This document shows positions 1 through 8,592 of a stretch of DNA of 64,000 nt, in pieces (the stretch's first letter is position 1; every line of letters begins with the position of its first letter). Under the pieces are notes generated by a model that saw nothing but the letters and a program-made list of their open reading frames with translations, was not told the origin of the DNA and made no database searches. The stretch lies in NCBI RefSeq assembly GCF_000710775.1, contig NZ_JOJP01000001.1:2767547-2831546 (forward strand), in the 5' to 3' direction. The translations under genes were made by a program, and so were the position numbers. Source of the stretch: Endozoicomonas elysicola. GTDB taxonomy: Bacteria; Pseudomonadota; Gammaproteobacteria; Pseudomonadales; Endozoicomonadaceae.

Positions 1-774
1 ATAAAGGCGGTAATCCGGGTCAGGCAGACCATAATCACTGGGCTTACCAATAATCATGCGGATCAGCCAGCTGTCCACTGTTTGCTTTAACCGCTTTGGC
101 AGTTTTATTTTTCCACCCAGGCTGTCCGTCGGCTGGCCTTTGATGAATTTAGGCAGGAAGTAATAGCCGCGCCTTACCGACATATCGACGCTTTTTGCCT
201 GATGCACGGCATCAACGGCAATATCACAGCCACTGTTGCCACAGCCAATAATCAGCACCCGCTTATCTTTGAACAGTTGTGGGTCCTTGTATTGGGCGGC
301 ATGGAGGTGCTGTCCGGAAAAGTCACCCTTCAGGCTGGTTCTGTTCGGATGATGCAGGGTGCCATTGGCCAGCAGGACACCGGCAACATCATAAGATACT
401 TCCTGACCATCGGTTACTGCGGTGATCCGCCAGTGATTGCCCTGGGGGGTAATGCTGTTGACGGTGTGCCCGAAGCGAAACCCTTGATACAGGTCGAAGT
501 GTCTGGCGTATTTCTGAAAATACGCTTTCAAGTGCTGGTGGCTTGGGTAGGTCGGTACCGAATCATCCATGGGGAATTCGGCAAACTCGGTCTGCTTCTT
601 TGAGCTGATCAGGTGTGCAGACTGGTACATGGTGCTGGTGGGGTTATCAATATCCCACAGGCCACCCACGTCGCGGTGAATCTCAAAGCCGATCCAGGGA
701 ATTTGATACTGGTTTAACCGTCTTGCCGTGCATAAACCCATTGGGCCTGCACCAATGATGGCATAGGGAAGCAT
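1..774 (-). CDS. Flavin-containing monooxygenase, 3' end cut by window edge
   Basis: The minus strand is open from an ATG at 774 to the left edge (258 codons), so the C-terminus is missing. The protein starts MLPYAIIGAGPMG, an FAD-binding GxGxxG at residues 8-13. A second nucleotide-binding motif, IIGCGNSG, follows near residue 175. Between them FSGQHLHAAQY fits the FxGxxxHxxx(F/Y/W) fingerprint of flavin-dependent monooxygenases and Baeyer-Villiger enzymes. Such proteins use NADPH and O2 to oxygenate a nucleophilic N or S atom or a ketone; the substrate cannot be told here. The start is supported by AAGGAG 6 bases before the ATG. A divergent AraC-type gene begins 93 bp away and is the likely regulator. 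The family assignment is firm; the reaction is open. Confidence 0.85.
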   Translation of the reverse strand, partial: MLPYAIIGAGPMGLCTARRLNQYQIPWIGFEIHRDVGGLWDIDNPTSTMYQSAHLISSKKQTEFAEFPMDDSVPTYPSHQHLKAYFQKYARHFDLYQGFRFGHTVNSITPQGNHWRITAVTDGQEVSYDVAGVLLANGTLHHPNRTSLKGDFSGQHLHAAQYKDPQLFKDKRVLIIGCGNSGCDIAVDAVHQAKSVDMSVRRGYYFLPKFIKGQPTDSLGGKIKLPKRLKQTVDSWLIRMIIGKPSDYGLPDPDYRLY

Positions 775-867
775 TTAGCACTCCTTAGCAGTCGTCTGTT
801 ATTTTTATTGGGTTGACGCCTGACTTCTGTCTAACAAACAATGTACCCGTAAGGAAGCAAAATAACC

Positions 868-1866
868 TTGATTATTTGGGACATTGGCATGGTTAATTCG
901 GGACATCCCACAGTTACGCAGCAGTTTACCAAGGCCATTGTGCGGACATTGGAAGACTCTGGCTTGAAGGTTTCTGGCGAGTTGAGCGGCATTATTGAAG
1001 AGATCAGCCAGCACGCCCGGGTGCCCATGCCGTTGCAGGATCGTCTCTGGCGCTCTCTGGTTGACGCGTATTCTGAGCCGGACCTAGGGCTGCGTCTTGG
1101 GCGTTATGTTCAGCCAGGAAATCTGGATATTGTCGGTTTTCTTCTGCTGAGTTGCGACACGCTGGAAGATGCCCTGGACGCACTGATCACTTACCATCCC
1201 ATTGTCGGGGAGGGCGGGGAGTTTCTTTCCATGGAAGACGAACTAAGCTGCCGGCTTATTTATTCTCCCTTCCATAATGTCTGTCGAACCACCCGGGTGG
1301 AAGCGGTCATGGCCACGTTGATCCAGTTAGCCCGCTATCTTACCGATAATCGATTTGAACCTGCCTATATCTCATTCCAGCATGCGCCATTAATGGACCC
1401 TGAGCGTTATGAAGCAATGCTTGGGTGCCCGGTTCGATTCGAGCAACTGGCTGATGCCATGGTCTTTCCACGGTCACAGTATGCACTGCCATTGGTGCAG
1501 GCCAATAAATCACTGTATGCCCAGATGCGACAGCTGGCCGATCAGGCGCTGACCGATATGCAGGAGCGGGATTTTCGAACCCGGGTCGTCCGTATTCTTA
1601 AAGCACACCCGAACTGGGGAAAAGAAAAAGTGGCCGAGCAGTTCGGTATCAGTGGCCGGCATCTGAATCGTACGCTGTCCCGGGAAGGCATTACCTTCAA
1701 ACTGTTGTCTGATCAGACCCGGCTTGAAATGGCAAAAGCACTGATGACTGAAGGGGTTTCCGGAAGTGAGCTGGCAGCACGACTGGGTTTTCATGATGAG
1801 AGTGCGTTTAACAAAGCGTTCAAACGCTGGACGGGTATAACCCCTGGAGAGTATTGCTGTGTTTGA
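868..1866 (+). CDS. AraC-family transcriptional regulator
   Basis: 332 aa if translation starts at the TTG at 868, which has AAGGAAG 10 bases upstream; an in-frame ATG lies at 889. The N-terminal ~200 residues resemble the arabinose-binding-type domain found in OruR/ArgR-like AraC regulators. The C-terminal ~100 residues carry two helix-turn-helix units (KEKVAEQFGISGRHLNRTL and SGSELAARLGFHDESAFNKA) and end in the usual family motif FKRWTGITPGEY. It is transcribed away from the flavin monooxygenase gene with a 93-bp shared promoter region, so control of that gene is the simplest guess. The inducer is unknown. Confidence 0.88.
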   Translation: MIIWDIGMVNSGHPTVTQQFTKAIVRTLEDSGLKVSGELSGIIEEISQHARVPMPLQDRLWRSLVDAYSEPDLGLRLGRYVQPGNLDIVGFLLLSCDTLEDALDALITYHPIVGEGGEFLSMEDELSCRLIYSPFHNVCRTTRVEAVMATLIQLARYLTDNRFEPAYISFQHAPLMDPERYEAMLGCPVRFEQLADAMVFPRSQYALPLVQANKSLYAQMRQLADQALTDMQERDFRTRVVRILKAHPNWGKEKVAEQFGISGRHLNRTLSREGITFKLLSDQTRLEMAKALMTEGVSGSELAARLGFHDESAFNKAFKRWTGITPGEYCCV

Positions 1867-1868
1867 CG

Positions 1869-1894
1869 ATCAGGCTCTTGGATAAGAGCCTGAT
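1869..1894. terminator. Hairpin between convergent genes
   Basis: A perfect 11-bp inverted repeat (ATCAGGCTCTT / AAGAGCCTGAT) with a 4-base loop sits just after the AraC-type stop codon and before the stop of the small membrane protein on the other strand. There is no clear T-run on either side, so it may be a two-way terminator or only a 3' stabilising stem. Confidence 0.55.
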
Positions 1895-1906
1895 GTGGAC
1901 GAAGCG

Positions 1907-2035
1907 TTACAGTTTTCCTGCCTTATCCATGACAAAACAGAAAACCAATGCCGTGGCGATAAACCCACCGATAAAAATGGCGGGCATGGTGGCATAGCCA
2001 AGGAAGTGCCAGATAAAAGACTCCAGTGTGCTCAT
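1907..2035 (-). CDS. 42-aa single-span membrane protein, TIGR02808 type, at end of nap operon
   Basis: A 43-codon frame: MSTLESFIWHFLGYATMPAI, then a hydrophobic stretch (IFIGGFIATALVFCFVM) and a short basic tail ending DKAGKL. AGGAG lies about 7 bases before the ATG, so translation is plausible despite the size. Length, single membrane span and position beside periplasmic nitrate reductase genes match the short TIGR02808 family, described from Vibrio, Photobacterium and Aeromonas, mostly near nap. It follows napC by 29 bp and is probably the last gene of the operon. Its function is unknown; a role at the quinol-oxidising end of the Nap chain is speculation. Confidence 0.8.
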   Translation of the reverse strand: MSTLESFIWHFLGYATMPAIFIGGFIATALVFCFVMDKAGKL

Positions 2036-2064
2036 TGTATTCTCCTTGCTTTCACTGGGGCTGC

Positions 2065-2679
2065 TTACCAGCCCTCAATACCATGCATATTAGGCAGCTC
2101 GTGGGCAATACCCTTATGGCAGTCAATACAGGTCTCACCAGTAGGAAGCATCTTGTCCGTTCCCAGGAAGGCCTTGGTGTGACTCTCCATCGCTCGGGCA
2201 GACTGTTCGGAAAAGTCCATGTAGTCGAAGTTGTGACAGTTCCGGCACTCCTGCGAATCATTGGCCTTCATCCGGGCCCATTCACGTTCAGCCATTTCAC
2301 GACGATGTGCCACAAACTTTTCATGGGTATCAATTTTCCCCGTCATTTTACCCCAGAGTTCTTTGCTGGCCTGAATCTTTCTTACCAGCTTGGGTGTCCA
2401 CTCCTTGGGTACGTGGCAATCGGAGCAGACAGCTCTGACACCTGACCGGTTATTGTAGTGAATGGTGGCTTTGTACTCTTCAAAGACATTGTCTTCCATT
2501 TCATGGCAGCTGATACAGAATTCTTCTGTATTGGTTTTCTCCATGCCGGTATTGAAACCGCCCCAGAAAATAATGCCGGCAACAAAGCCGAAGGCGAGAA
2601 TCACACCCATGGATATCTTGCCGGCCGGTGTGGTCAGCATCTTCCAGTAGCGTTTCAGAAAAAAGTCCTTACTCATCAT
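2065..2679 (-). CDS. napC: NapC, membrane-anchored tetrahaem cytochrome c
   Basis: NapC/NirT-family quinol dehydrogenase that takes electrons from the quinol pool and passes them to NapB/NapA. One N-terminal membrane anchor ([20 protein letters not shown]) is followed by four haem-binding CxxCH motifs: CISCH, CSDCH, CRNCH and CIDCH. The size (204 aa) fits the family. The ATG at 2679 was chosen over a GTG at 2685 because AAAGGTG lies just upstream; an ATG at 2676 is also possible. It lies 24 bp after napB, in the order F-D-A-G-H-B-C known from E. coli. Confidence 0.95.
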   Translation of the reverse strand: MMSKDFFLKRYWKMLTTPAGKISMGVILAFGFVAGIIFWGGFNTGMEKTNTEEFCISCHEMEDNVFEEYKATIHYNNRSGVRAVCSDCHVPKEWTPKLVRKIQASKELWGKMTGKIDTHEKFVAHRREMAEREWARMKANDSQECRNCHNFDYMDFSEQSARAMESHTKAFLGTDKMLPTGETCIDCHKGIAHELPNMHGIEGW

Positions 2680-2703
2680 GTTCACCTTTACCTACACGCG
2701 TCC

Positions 2704-3201
2704 TTACTTCAGGGAATCAACCGGCTCAAAGTTATTCTTTTGCAGCGGTGCTGTATCCGCCTGTGGCACATGGCACTGAAGACAGAAATAACGGTTAGGG
2801 GCCACGTCCGCGCGTTGTTTTCCTTCACGGTCGTAGAAGTGGGTGACGCTGATTCGGGTTGCTCCCCATTTGCTGGCATTCTTCCAGCTGTGGCATTGCA
2901 GACAGGTATTGACGTCTTTATTGACGGTGTAACCGCGAATGTCATGAGGAATCAGTGGCGGTTGCTCAATAAAATCACGGTGAAAGGTCGTGTCACTCTC
3001 CAGAACCTTTTTCATGGCTTCCGCAGGTGGCTCGACTGAGAGGTCAATCGTTCGCAGTGAATCTATGCCTCCGGTTTCAGCCACGGCAGTCATACTGACC
3101 ATGGTTGAAACCAGTAATGTCATCACGCCTTTTGATACCGCTTTTACCCAGCGGATATTATTCAATGAGAGTCTATTTCTCAGGGTCATTGGTTGGCTCA
3201 T
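2704..3201 (-). CDS. napB: NapB, dihaem cytochrome c subunit of periplasmic nitrate reductase
   Basis: Small periplasmic electron-transfer subunit that reduces NapA. A signal peptide (VMTLLVSTMVSMTAVA) precedes the mature region. Two CxxCH haem motifs are visible, CLQCHSW and CLQCHVP, as usual for NapB. The ATG at 3201 has GGCGGAG about 8 bases upstream and gives a normal signal peptide of about 40 residues. A further in-frame ATG at 3231 overlaps the napH stop as TAATG but lacks a ribosome site, so it was not chosen. It is translationally close to napH and precedes napC. Confidence 0.94.
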   Translation of the reverse strand: MSQPMTLRNRLSLNNIRWVKAVSKGVMTLLVSTMVSMTAVAETGGIDSLRTIDLSVEPPAEAMKKVLESDTTFHRDFIEQPPLIPHDIRGYTVNKDVNTCLQCHSWKNASKWGATRISVTHFYDREGKQRADVAPNRYFCLQCHVPQADTAPLQKNNFEPVDSLK

Positions 3202-3230
3202 GGCAGTGTCTCCGCCTTCCTGGTCAGTCA

Positions 3231-4121
3231 TTATTCAGAGTCCATAACCCGGTTATCTGACCGGGTTGATGCGATGATTTGATGGTTAAAGGATGCCTGG
3301 AAGGAAAAGACATTCTTTTCACAGACATCAATACAGCGACCGCAGCGGGTACAGTCACGTTTGTTCAGTACCGGGCTGTCGCCCTTTTTTTCCTTAAGGG
3401 CCGCCGGAAGAATGTGTGGTTCGGGGCAGATGGCATAGCAGTCCATGCAGTCATTGCAATGTTTGCGCTCTGTGGCACTGACCTGCAGGGGACTGATGCG
3501 TCCAACCAACCCGTAAAATGCACCCAGTGGGCAGAGGTGACCACACCAGCCTCGGGTGCTGATCAGGAAATCAAACAGAAAGACGGCAGCGATCAGATAC
3601 CAGCCCGCTCCCATGCCAAACAGAAGGCCTCGGATCATTTGGCTGACCGGGTTGAACAGCTCCCATACCATCATTCCAGTCACCAGTGGCAGCACCAGTA
3701 CCATGGCCAGAATCCAGTAGCGGCTGCTTCTGGACAGCTTATGACTGTTGCGGATTCCCAGCTTCTTCCTGAGCCAGGCGGCCAGGTCTGTGATCGGGTT
3801 GATCGGGCAAACCCAGCTGCAGAAACTCCGGCCACCAAGCAAACCATAGAGAAGAATGACAACACCGGCACCAATAAGCCCCCGGGCTACCATTGGGTGA
3901 CCAGCCAGTAGCCCTTGCAGTACGGCCAGAGGATCACTCATTGGCAGAATGCCCAGGGTCAAACTGGACGACAGGTTTCCGTTGATCAGCAGTGTGTCAC
4001 CGGTCCATTGCACCAGATATGGGGATGCCAGAAAGAGAATTGGTACCATCAGCTGGCAAAATCGACGGAGCAGAAGAAAGCGCCATTTCTTCCAGTTGCT
4101 GCGTGACGTTACGGCACTCAT
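3231..4121 (-). CDS. napH: NapH, membrane iron-sulfur quinol dehydrogenase subunit
   Basis: Polytopic inner-membrane protein (about four spans) with a C-terminal ferredoxin domain. It works with NapG as a second quinol-oxidising route to the Nap enzyme. Visible features: the conserved Cys-Pro loops SWVCPINP and GHLCPLGA after membrane segments, and two 4Fe-4S motifs in the C-terminal third, CNDCMDCYAICP and CTRCGRCIDVCE. At 296 aa it has the normal length. The ATG at 4121 overlaps the napG stop as ATGA, so the two genes are translationally coupled. Confidence 0.95.
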   Translation of the reverse strand: MSAVTSRSNWKKWRFLLLRRFCQLMVPILFLASPYLVQWTGDTLLINGNLSSSLTLGILPMSDPLAVLQGLLAGHPMVARGLIGAGVVILLYGLLGGRSFCSWVCPINPITDLAAWLRKKLGIRNSHKLSRSSRYWILAMVLVLPLVTGMMVWELFNPVSQMIRGLLFGMGAGWYLIAAVFLFDFLISTRGWCGHLCPLGAFYGLVGRISPLQVSATERKHCNDCMDCYAICPEPHILPAALKEKKGDSPVLNKRDCTRCGRCIDVCEKNVFSFQASFNHQIIASTRSDNRVMDSE

Positions 4122-4888
4122 GATCCTTCTCCTGCAGGTCGATGCGCCGGTAATTTCAGGTTGCGGGGAACCAGCTGCGTACCGGTGCGTTCCTCTTCCT
4201 TCCAGCCCAGCCGATAGTGGCTCCCCAGTTCTCCCTGTGCCAGTTTGTGAGGCACTACCTTGATGGCCGCTTCATCCAGCACACAGGCCTGTTCGCACTT
4301 TCCACAACCGGTGCAGGCATCAGAATGCACGACCGGTTCAAAAATCGCGTGAACATTGGTGCGTGTGTTGCGGCTCAGCTGCAGGGTAATGGCTTCATCA
4401 ATGCGGGGGCAGACGCGATAGCAGACATCACAGCGAAGTCCCTGCAGGTTCAGGCAGTTCTCACGATCAATAAGAACCGCCAGTCCCATCCGGGCATCGT
4501 TAATATCCGTCAGTTCCGGTGACAGCGAACCACTTGGGCAGTTGGTGATACAGGGAATGTCTTCGCACATCAGGCAGGGATTTTCCCTGGCTTCAAAGTA
4601 CGGCGTACCGGAAGCAACCGGGTCTTCCGGTTGCGCCAGTTTCAGCACATCGTATGGGCAATCTCTGACACAGATACTGCAGCGCAGACAGGACGCCAGA
4701 AACTCATCTTCCGGCAATGCGCCGGGTGGGCGCAGAGCCTGAGCTTCCGGGGAGCTGGACTTGCTGCCAACCCAGCTCAGCCCCAAACCCAACAGACTGA
4801 CAGCACAGGCGGCCTGGGCTGTGCCCGCAATAAAACGACGCCGGCTTACTGTACGACTGTCATGCTGGCTGGGCTTGTTCTTACTCAT
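4118..4888 (-). CDS. napG: NapG, Tat-exported ferredoxin-type protein
   Basis: 256 aa. A twin-arginine signal (SRRRFIAGTAQAA) near residues 15-27 is followed by a hydrophobic stretch. Four 4Fe-4S clusters are predicted from CLRCSICVRDCP, CLMCEDIPCITNCP, CDVCYRVCP and CTGCGKCEQACV. NapG carries electrons from NapH towards NapC/NapB on the periplasmic side. It follows napA by 23 bp and overlaps napH by 4 bases. Confidence 0.95.
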   Translation of the reverse strand: MSKNKPSQHDSRTVSRRRFIAGTAQAACAVSLLGLGLSWVGSKSSSPEAQALRPPGALPEDEFLASCLRCSICVRDCPYDVLKLAQPEDPVASGTPYFEARENPCLMCEDIPCITNCPSGSLSPELTDINDARMGLAVLIDRENCLNLQGLRCDVCYRVCPRIDEAITLQLSRNTRTNVHAIFEPVVHSDACTGCGKCEQACVLDEAAIKVVPHKLAQGELGSHYRLGWKEEERTGTQLVPRNLKLPAHRPAGEGS

Positions 4889-4911
4889 ACGGTTCCTGGC
4901 TCAGGGCTGCA

Positions 4912-7500
4912 TCAAACTCTGACGATCTTCGCTGCGGTTTTTTTGAAATCCGTCTCTTTCGAGAGCGGGTCGGTCGCGTCCAGAATCAACTTGTTCACCA
5001 GCTGACCGGCATCGAAGAACGGCATGAACACCAGACCTTTGGGTGGCGTATTCCGGCCCCGGGTTTCAACACGGGTACGCACTTCGCCATAGCGGGTCAC
5101 GATTTTCGCTTCCATACCACGGCGCAGACCGCGTGATTTGGCATCGTCAGGGTGCATGTAAACCACGGCATCGGGGAATGAACGATAAAGCTCAGGTACC
5201 CGGCGGGTCATTGAGCCTGAGTGCCAGTGCTCCAGAACACGGCCGGTGGACAGCCAGAGATCGTACTCATCATCCGGTGCTTCATGAGGCGGCTCGTAGG
5301 GGAGAGCGAAAAGCCACGCTTTACCGTCAGGCTTGCCGTAGAAACTCACTTCTTCACCGGCTTTCACATACGGGTCATAGCCTTCGCGGTAGCGCCACAG
5401 GGTTTCCTTGCCATCAACTACCGGCCAGCGCAGTCCGCGGGACTGGTGATAAAGGTCGAATGGTGCCAGGTCATGGGCCTTGCCACGGCCAAAGGTGGCG
5501 TACTCTTCAAACAGGCCTTTCTGAACATAGAAACCAAAATCACGACTTTCGTCGTTCAGGCGGTCGGCAGGAATCTCTTCCAGACTGTATTGATCGGCCT
5601 GCCCATTGGCATAGAGGACGTCAAACAGGGTTTTGCCCTTCAGTTCAGGCGCCTTGGCCAGCAGCTCATCGGACCAGACTTCTTCTACCTTGAAGCGCTT
5701 GGAAAACTCCATCAGCTGCCAGAGGTCTGATTTAGCGTCGCCCTGGGGTGCAACCTGCTGGTACCAGAACTGGGTCCGGCGCTCGGCATTGCCATAGGCA
5801 CCTTCTTTCTCTACCCACATGGCGGTTGGCAGAATCAGGTCAGCAGCCTGGGCTGTTACTGTCGGATAAGGGTCGGAAACAACGATAAAGTTTTCAGGGT
5901 TGCGATATCCAGGCAGGCTCTCATGATTGATATTGGGCGCTGTCTGCATATTGTTGTTGCACATCACCCAGTAGGCATTGAGCTTGCCATCTTTGAGCAT
6001 GCGGTTTTGCAGAACCGCGTGGTAACCCACCTGGGCGGGAATGGTGCCTTCAGGGAGTTTCCAGATTTTTTCAGATTTGTCACGATGCTGCTTGTTGGCC
6101 ACGACCATATCGGCTGGCAGGCGGTGGGCAAAGGTACCCACTTCACGGGCAGTACCACAGGCAGAAGGCTGACCGGTCAGGGAGAAAGGACCACAGCCAG
6201 GCTTGGAAATCTTGCCGGTGAGCAGGTGCAGATTGTAGATGATGTTGTTCATCCAGACACCGCGGGTGTGCTGGTTAACGCCCATGGTCCAGAGGGACAT
6301 TACCTTGACCTTGGGATCGGCATACAGTCTGGCCAGAGCTTCCAGCTGATCTACCGGAACGCCAGATAGCTTCGAGGTTTTTTCGGCAGTGTACTCACTG
6401 ACAAAGGCCGCGAACTGATCAAAGGTAATCTCTTCCGAGCCACCGTTGCCGGGGTTTTTGGCCTGTTTCTCCAATGGGTGATCTGGACGAAGTCCATAGC
6501 CGATATCGGTGACACCGCTGCGGAAACGGGTATGCTTTTTAACGAAGTCTTTATCGACGGCATTGTTCTGGATGATGTAATTGGCAATATAGTTACCAAT
6601 GGCCAGATCGGTATGAGGCGTAAATACCATGCCAATGTCGGCCAGTTCAAAGGAACGGTGTTTGAACGTCGACAGAACGGATACATTGACCTGGTCACTG
6701 GAGAGGCGGCGGTCGGTCAGGCGTGACCAGAGCACCGGGTGCATCTCCGCCATATTGGAGCCCCAGAGCACAAACGCGTCCGCTTTTTCAAAATCGTCAT
6801 AACAGCCCATCGGCTCATCCATACCAAAGGTACGCATAAAGCCAACGACTGCGGATGCCATGCAGTGACGGGCGTTAGGGTCGATGTGGTTACTGCGGAA
6901 ACCGGCTTTCATTAATTTGGCCGCAGCATAGCCTTCCCAGACGGTCCACTGGCCGGAACCAAACATGCCGACAGCAGGCATCTCGGGTGTGTTACGGGTT
7001 TTGGCAATGGCAGCTTTCCACTTGTCAGCCATGATGTCGAATGCCTGATCCCAGGTGATGGGCGTGAATTCACCCTCTTTATGGAACTGGCCATTTTTCA
7101 TCCGCAGCAAGGGGGTCTGTAAACGGTCAGAGCCGTACATAATCTTGGACAGGAAGTAACCCTTGATGCAGTTCAGACCACGGTTAACCGGTGCTTCCGG
7201 GTCACCCTGGGTGGCGACGACACGCCCATCCTTGCTGCCGACCAGAACAGAACAGCCGGTACCACAGAAACGGCAGGGGGCTTTGTCCCACTTGATTTCT
7301 GTTGCTTTACTGCTGGTGATCAGATTGGTGGCCGCTGCTGGTGTACTGACGCCGGCAGCCGCTGCGGTGGCAGCGATAGCACTGCTTTTTATAAAGTCCC
7401 TTCGACTTATTTGTGAAAAACATTTTTCTTGGTTATCGACGTTGCTTTCGGATGGCGAAAAATGTTTTTCTTCCGCTATGGGCATTCGTTTCATATCCAT
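4912..7500 (-). CDS. napA: NapA, periplasmic nitrate reductase catalytic subunit
   Basis: Molybdopterin-guanine-dinucleotide enzyme that reduces nitrate to nitrite in the periplasm. The Tat signal is [10 protein letters not shown] (RR at residues 33-34), then an Ala-rich stretch. The 4Fe-4S ligands are CRFCGTGC at 76-83 plus a downstream Cys in GLNCIKGY, and RHCMASAV supplies the family's molybdenum cysteine. A molydopterin-dinucleotide-binding C-terminal domain follows. The start at 7500 has AGGAG 7 bases upstream, inside the end of napD; a further in-frame ATG at 7521 lacks a ribosome site. Odd feature: about 32 residues precede the twin arginine, where NapA usually has only a few, and that stretch contains a 14-bp inverted repeat at 7415-7470. 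Confidence 0.96.
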   Translation of the reverse strand: MDMKRMPIAEEKHFSPSESNVDNQEKCFSQISRRDFIKSSAIAATAAAAGVSTPAAATNLITSSKATEIKWDKAPCRFCGTGCSVLVGSKDGRVVATQGDPEAPVNRGLNCIKGYFLSKIMYGSDRLQTPLLRMKNGQFHKEGEFTPITWDQAFDIMADKWKAAIAKTRNTPEMPAVGMFGSGQWTVWEGYAAAKLMKAGFRSNHIDPNARHCMASAVVGFMRTFGMDEPMGCYDDFEKADAFVLWGSNMAEMHPVLWSRLTDRRLSSDQVNVSVLSTFKHRSFELADIGMVFTPHTDLAIGNYIANYIIQNNAVDKDFVKKHTRFRSGVTDIGYGLRPDHPLEKQAKNPGNGGSEEITFDQFAAFVSEYTAEKTSKLSGVPVDQLEALARLYADPKVKVMSLWTMGVNQHTRGVWMNNIIYNLHLLTGKISKPGCGPFSLTGQPSACGTAREVGTFAHRLPADMVVANKQHRDKSEKIWKLPEGTIPAQVGYHAVLQNRMLKDGKLNAYWVMCNNNMQTAPNINHESLPGYRNPENFIVVSDPYPTVTAQAADLILPTAMWVEKEGAYGNAERRTQFWYQQVAPQGDAKSDLWQLMEFSKRFKVEEVWSDELLAKAPELKGKTLFDVLYANGQADQYSLEEIPADRLNDESRDFGFYVQKGLFEEYATFGRGKAHDLAPFDLYHQSRGLRWPVVDGKETLWRYREGYDPYVKAGEEVSFYGKPDGKAWLFALPYEPPHEAPDDEYDLWLSTGRVLEHWHSGSMTRRVPELYRSFPDAVVYMHPDDAKSRGLRRGMEAKIVTRYGEVRTRVETRGRNTPPKGLVFMPFFDAGQLVNKLILDATDPLSKETDFKKTAAKIVRV
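7415..7470. repeat. Inverted repeat inside the 5' coding end of napA
   Basis: GAAAAACATTTTTC at 7415-7428 and its exact reverse complement GAAAAATGTTTTTC at 7457-7470, separated by 28 bases. Both arms are coding and lie in the extra N-terminal stretch before the Tat motif. The arms are themselves nearly palindromic. The repeat could fold the start of the napA message or mark a small inserted element. Confidence 0.7.
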
Positions 7501-7504
7501 CTGT

Positions 7505-7756
7505 TTACTCCTGATGCGCATAAATCAGTGCAGCAGACAACACTCCCGCCACAGCATTAATTTCGGTCAGCCTGTCAACCATCAGCTTTTCACCGGGTAA
7601 CTCTTCAACGGTAACCACCAGCTTTCCCTGTGGATCACAGGCGTGAACCTCAACACCTGGCAAGGCTTCCAGTTGCCGGGTGACGTCGGTTAACTGCTCT
7701 GGCAGGGCCCGGACAACAACGCCGGAGATGGCGCAGATTTCAGCAGCTTGAGTCAT
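7505..7756 (-). CDS. napD: NapD, NapA signal-peptide chaperone
   Basis: 83-aa cytoplasmic protein of the NapD/TorD-like assembly group that binds the Tat leader of NapA and holds back export until the cofactor is loaded. The start [17 protein letters not shown] and the pattern [15 protein letters not shown] are typical of NapD ferredoxin-like folds. The ATG overlaps the napF stop (ATGA). The napA start lies 4 bases beyond its stop codon, so napF, napD and napA are tightly coupled. Because this NapA has an unusually long leader, the NapD-leader contact may differ from the E. coli pair. Confidence 0.93.
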   Translation of the reverse strand: MTQAAEICAISGVVVRALPEQLTDVTRQLEALPGVEVHACDPQGKLVVTVEELPGEKLMVDRLTEINAVAGVLSAALIYAHQE

Positions 7757-8304
7757 TCACAAATCCTTCTGGCCGATGGCTTTTCTGAAGATGGTTGTTC
7801 TGAATTTGAATTCATGGAAATGGCGGTTATCGGACACAGGGAGACACACTCGCCACAGCCGGTACACTGGTCGGTATTGATGCTGGGAATGGCCACACCG
7901 CCAGTTTTAATCGTGAAACTGATGGCTCTGGCCTCGCAGGTTTCCTGACAGGTTCGGCAGTGCACCCGGTTCAGTGCCAGGCATTGTGAATTGATCGTGG
8001 CCAGAATATTCCAGGGGACGTCTTCGGTTTCTTGAATAACGTGCTGTTGAATGACATCGTGCTGGCAGGCATCACTGCAGGAGCCGCAGAAAGAGCAACC
8101 GGCTTGTGAAAAGTCTGCTTCTGGAAAGCCACCGCTGCCTTTTTTAAGAAGGCCTGTTTCACAAACGGCAATACAGTCATCACAACGACGGCACTGGTCG
8201 ATAAACTCATCTTCCGGCGGCGTCCAGGGAGGACGGAAAGTGGTGCCTTCCTGCCGGTTGCCGGTTAAGAAACGACGTCGTGAAATCAGGTTGCCTGCCC
8301 CCAT
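7753..8304 (-). CDS. napF: NapF, ferredoxin-type assembly protein, first gene of nap operon
   Basis: 183-aa cytoplasmic iron-sulfur protein thought to help mature NapA. Four cysteine clusters are visible: CRRCDDCIAVCE, CSFCGSCSDACQ, CRTCQETC and CTGCGECVSLCP. An SRRRFLTG stretch near the start resembles a twin-arginine motif, as in other NapF proteins, which are nevertheless cytoplasmic. It opens the minus-strand operon, and its promoter region is shared with the divergent sensor kinase. No convincing ribosome site precedes the ATG at 8304. Confidence 0.93.
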   Translation of the reverse strand: MGAGNLISRRRFLTGNRQEGTTFRPPWTPPEDEFIDQCRRCDDCIAVCETGLLKKGSGGFPEADFSQAGCSFCGSCSDACQHDVIQQHVIQETEDVPWNILATINSQCLALNRVHCRTCQETCEARAISFTIKTGGVAIPSINTDQCTGCGECVSLCPITAISMNSNSEQPSSEKPSARRICE

Positions 8305-8411
8305 GTTGATCGGTATCTTTTGTTCTGAATTAAACGTTAACTGTTGCTTTCAAGTGGATGATAATCCCTTGAGTAAAAGGGTAAAGACGGTGTAAACCGG
8401 GGGGGCAGGAG

Positions 8412-8443
8412 AGGGGTATTAAGGTTGTACCTCTAAAGAGGTA
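8412..8443. promoter_or_regulatory. NarL/NarP binding site (7-2-7 heptamers) between napF and the sensor kinase
   Basis: TACCTCT-AA-AGAGGTA at 8428-8443 is a perfect inverted pair of heptamers fitting the NarL/NarP consensus TACYYMT with the 2-base spacing that NarP requires. A third heptamer in minus orientation (AGGGGTA) lies at 8412-8418. The site is about 125 bp before napF and 150 bp before the kinase gene, so it could control both. Confidence 0.78.
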
Positions 8444-8592
8444 TAAGCTTGGTGGTTCTTCTCAGGTTATGATTCTCGAAATCAGAAAAATAGCGTTAAA
8501 AAACAAGGGGGTCTCTTAATTCAGGCTTCATTTGAGTGCAGGCCTTGCTGCATATGGGGCTATTATGGGACAAGTCAGAAAATAAGAGGTAT

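Noticed and set aside
8306-8319. TTGAT-CGGT-ATCTT, a partial FNR box just before napF
   Set aside because: Only one half fits the consensus and it lies 2 bases before the napF start codon, too close to act as an activator site.
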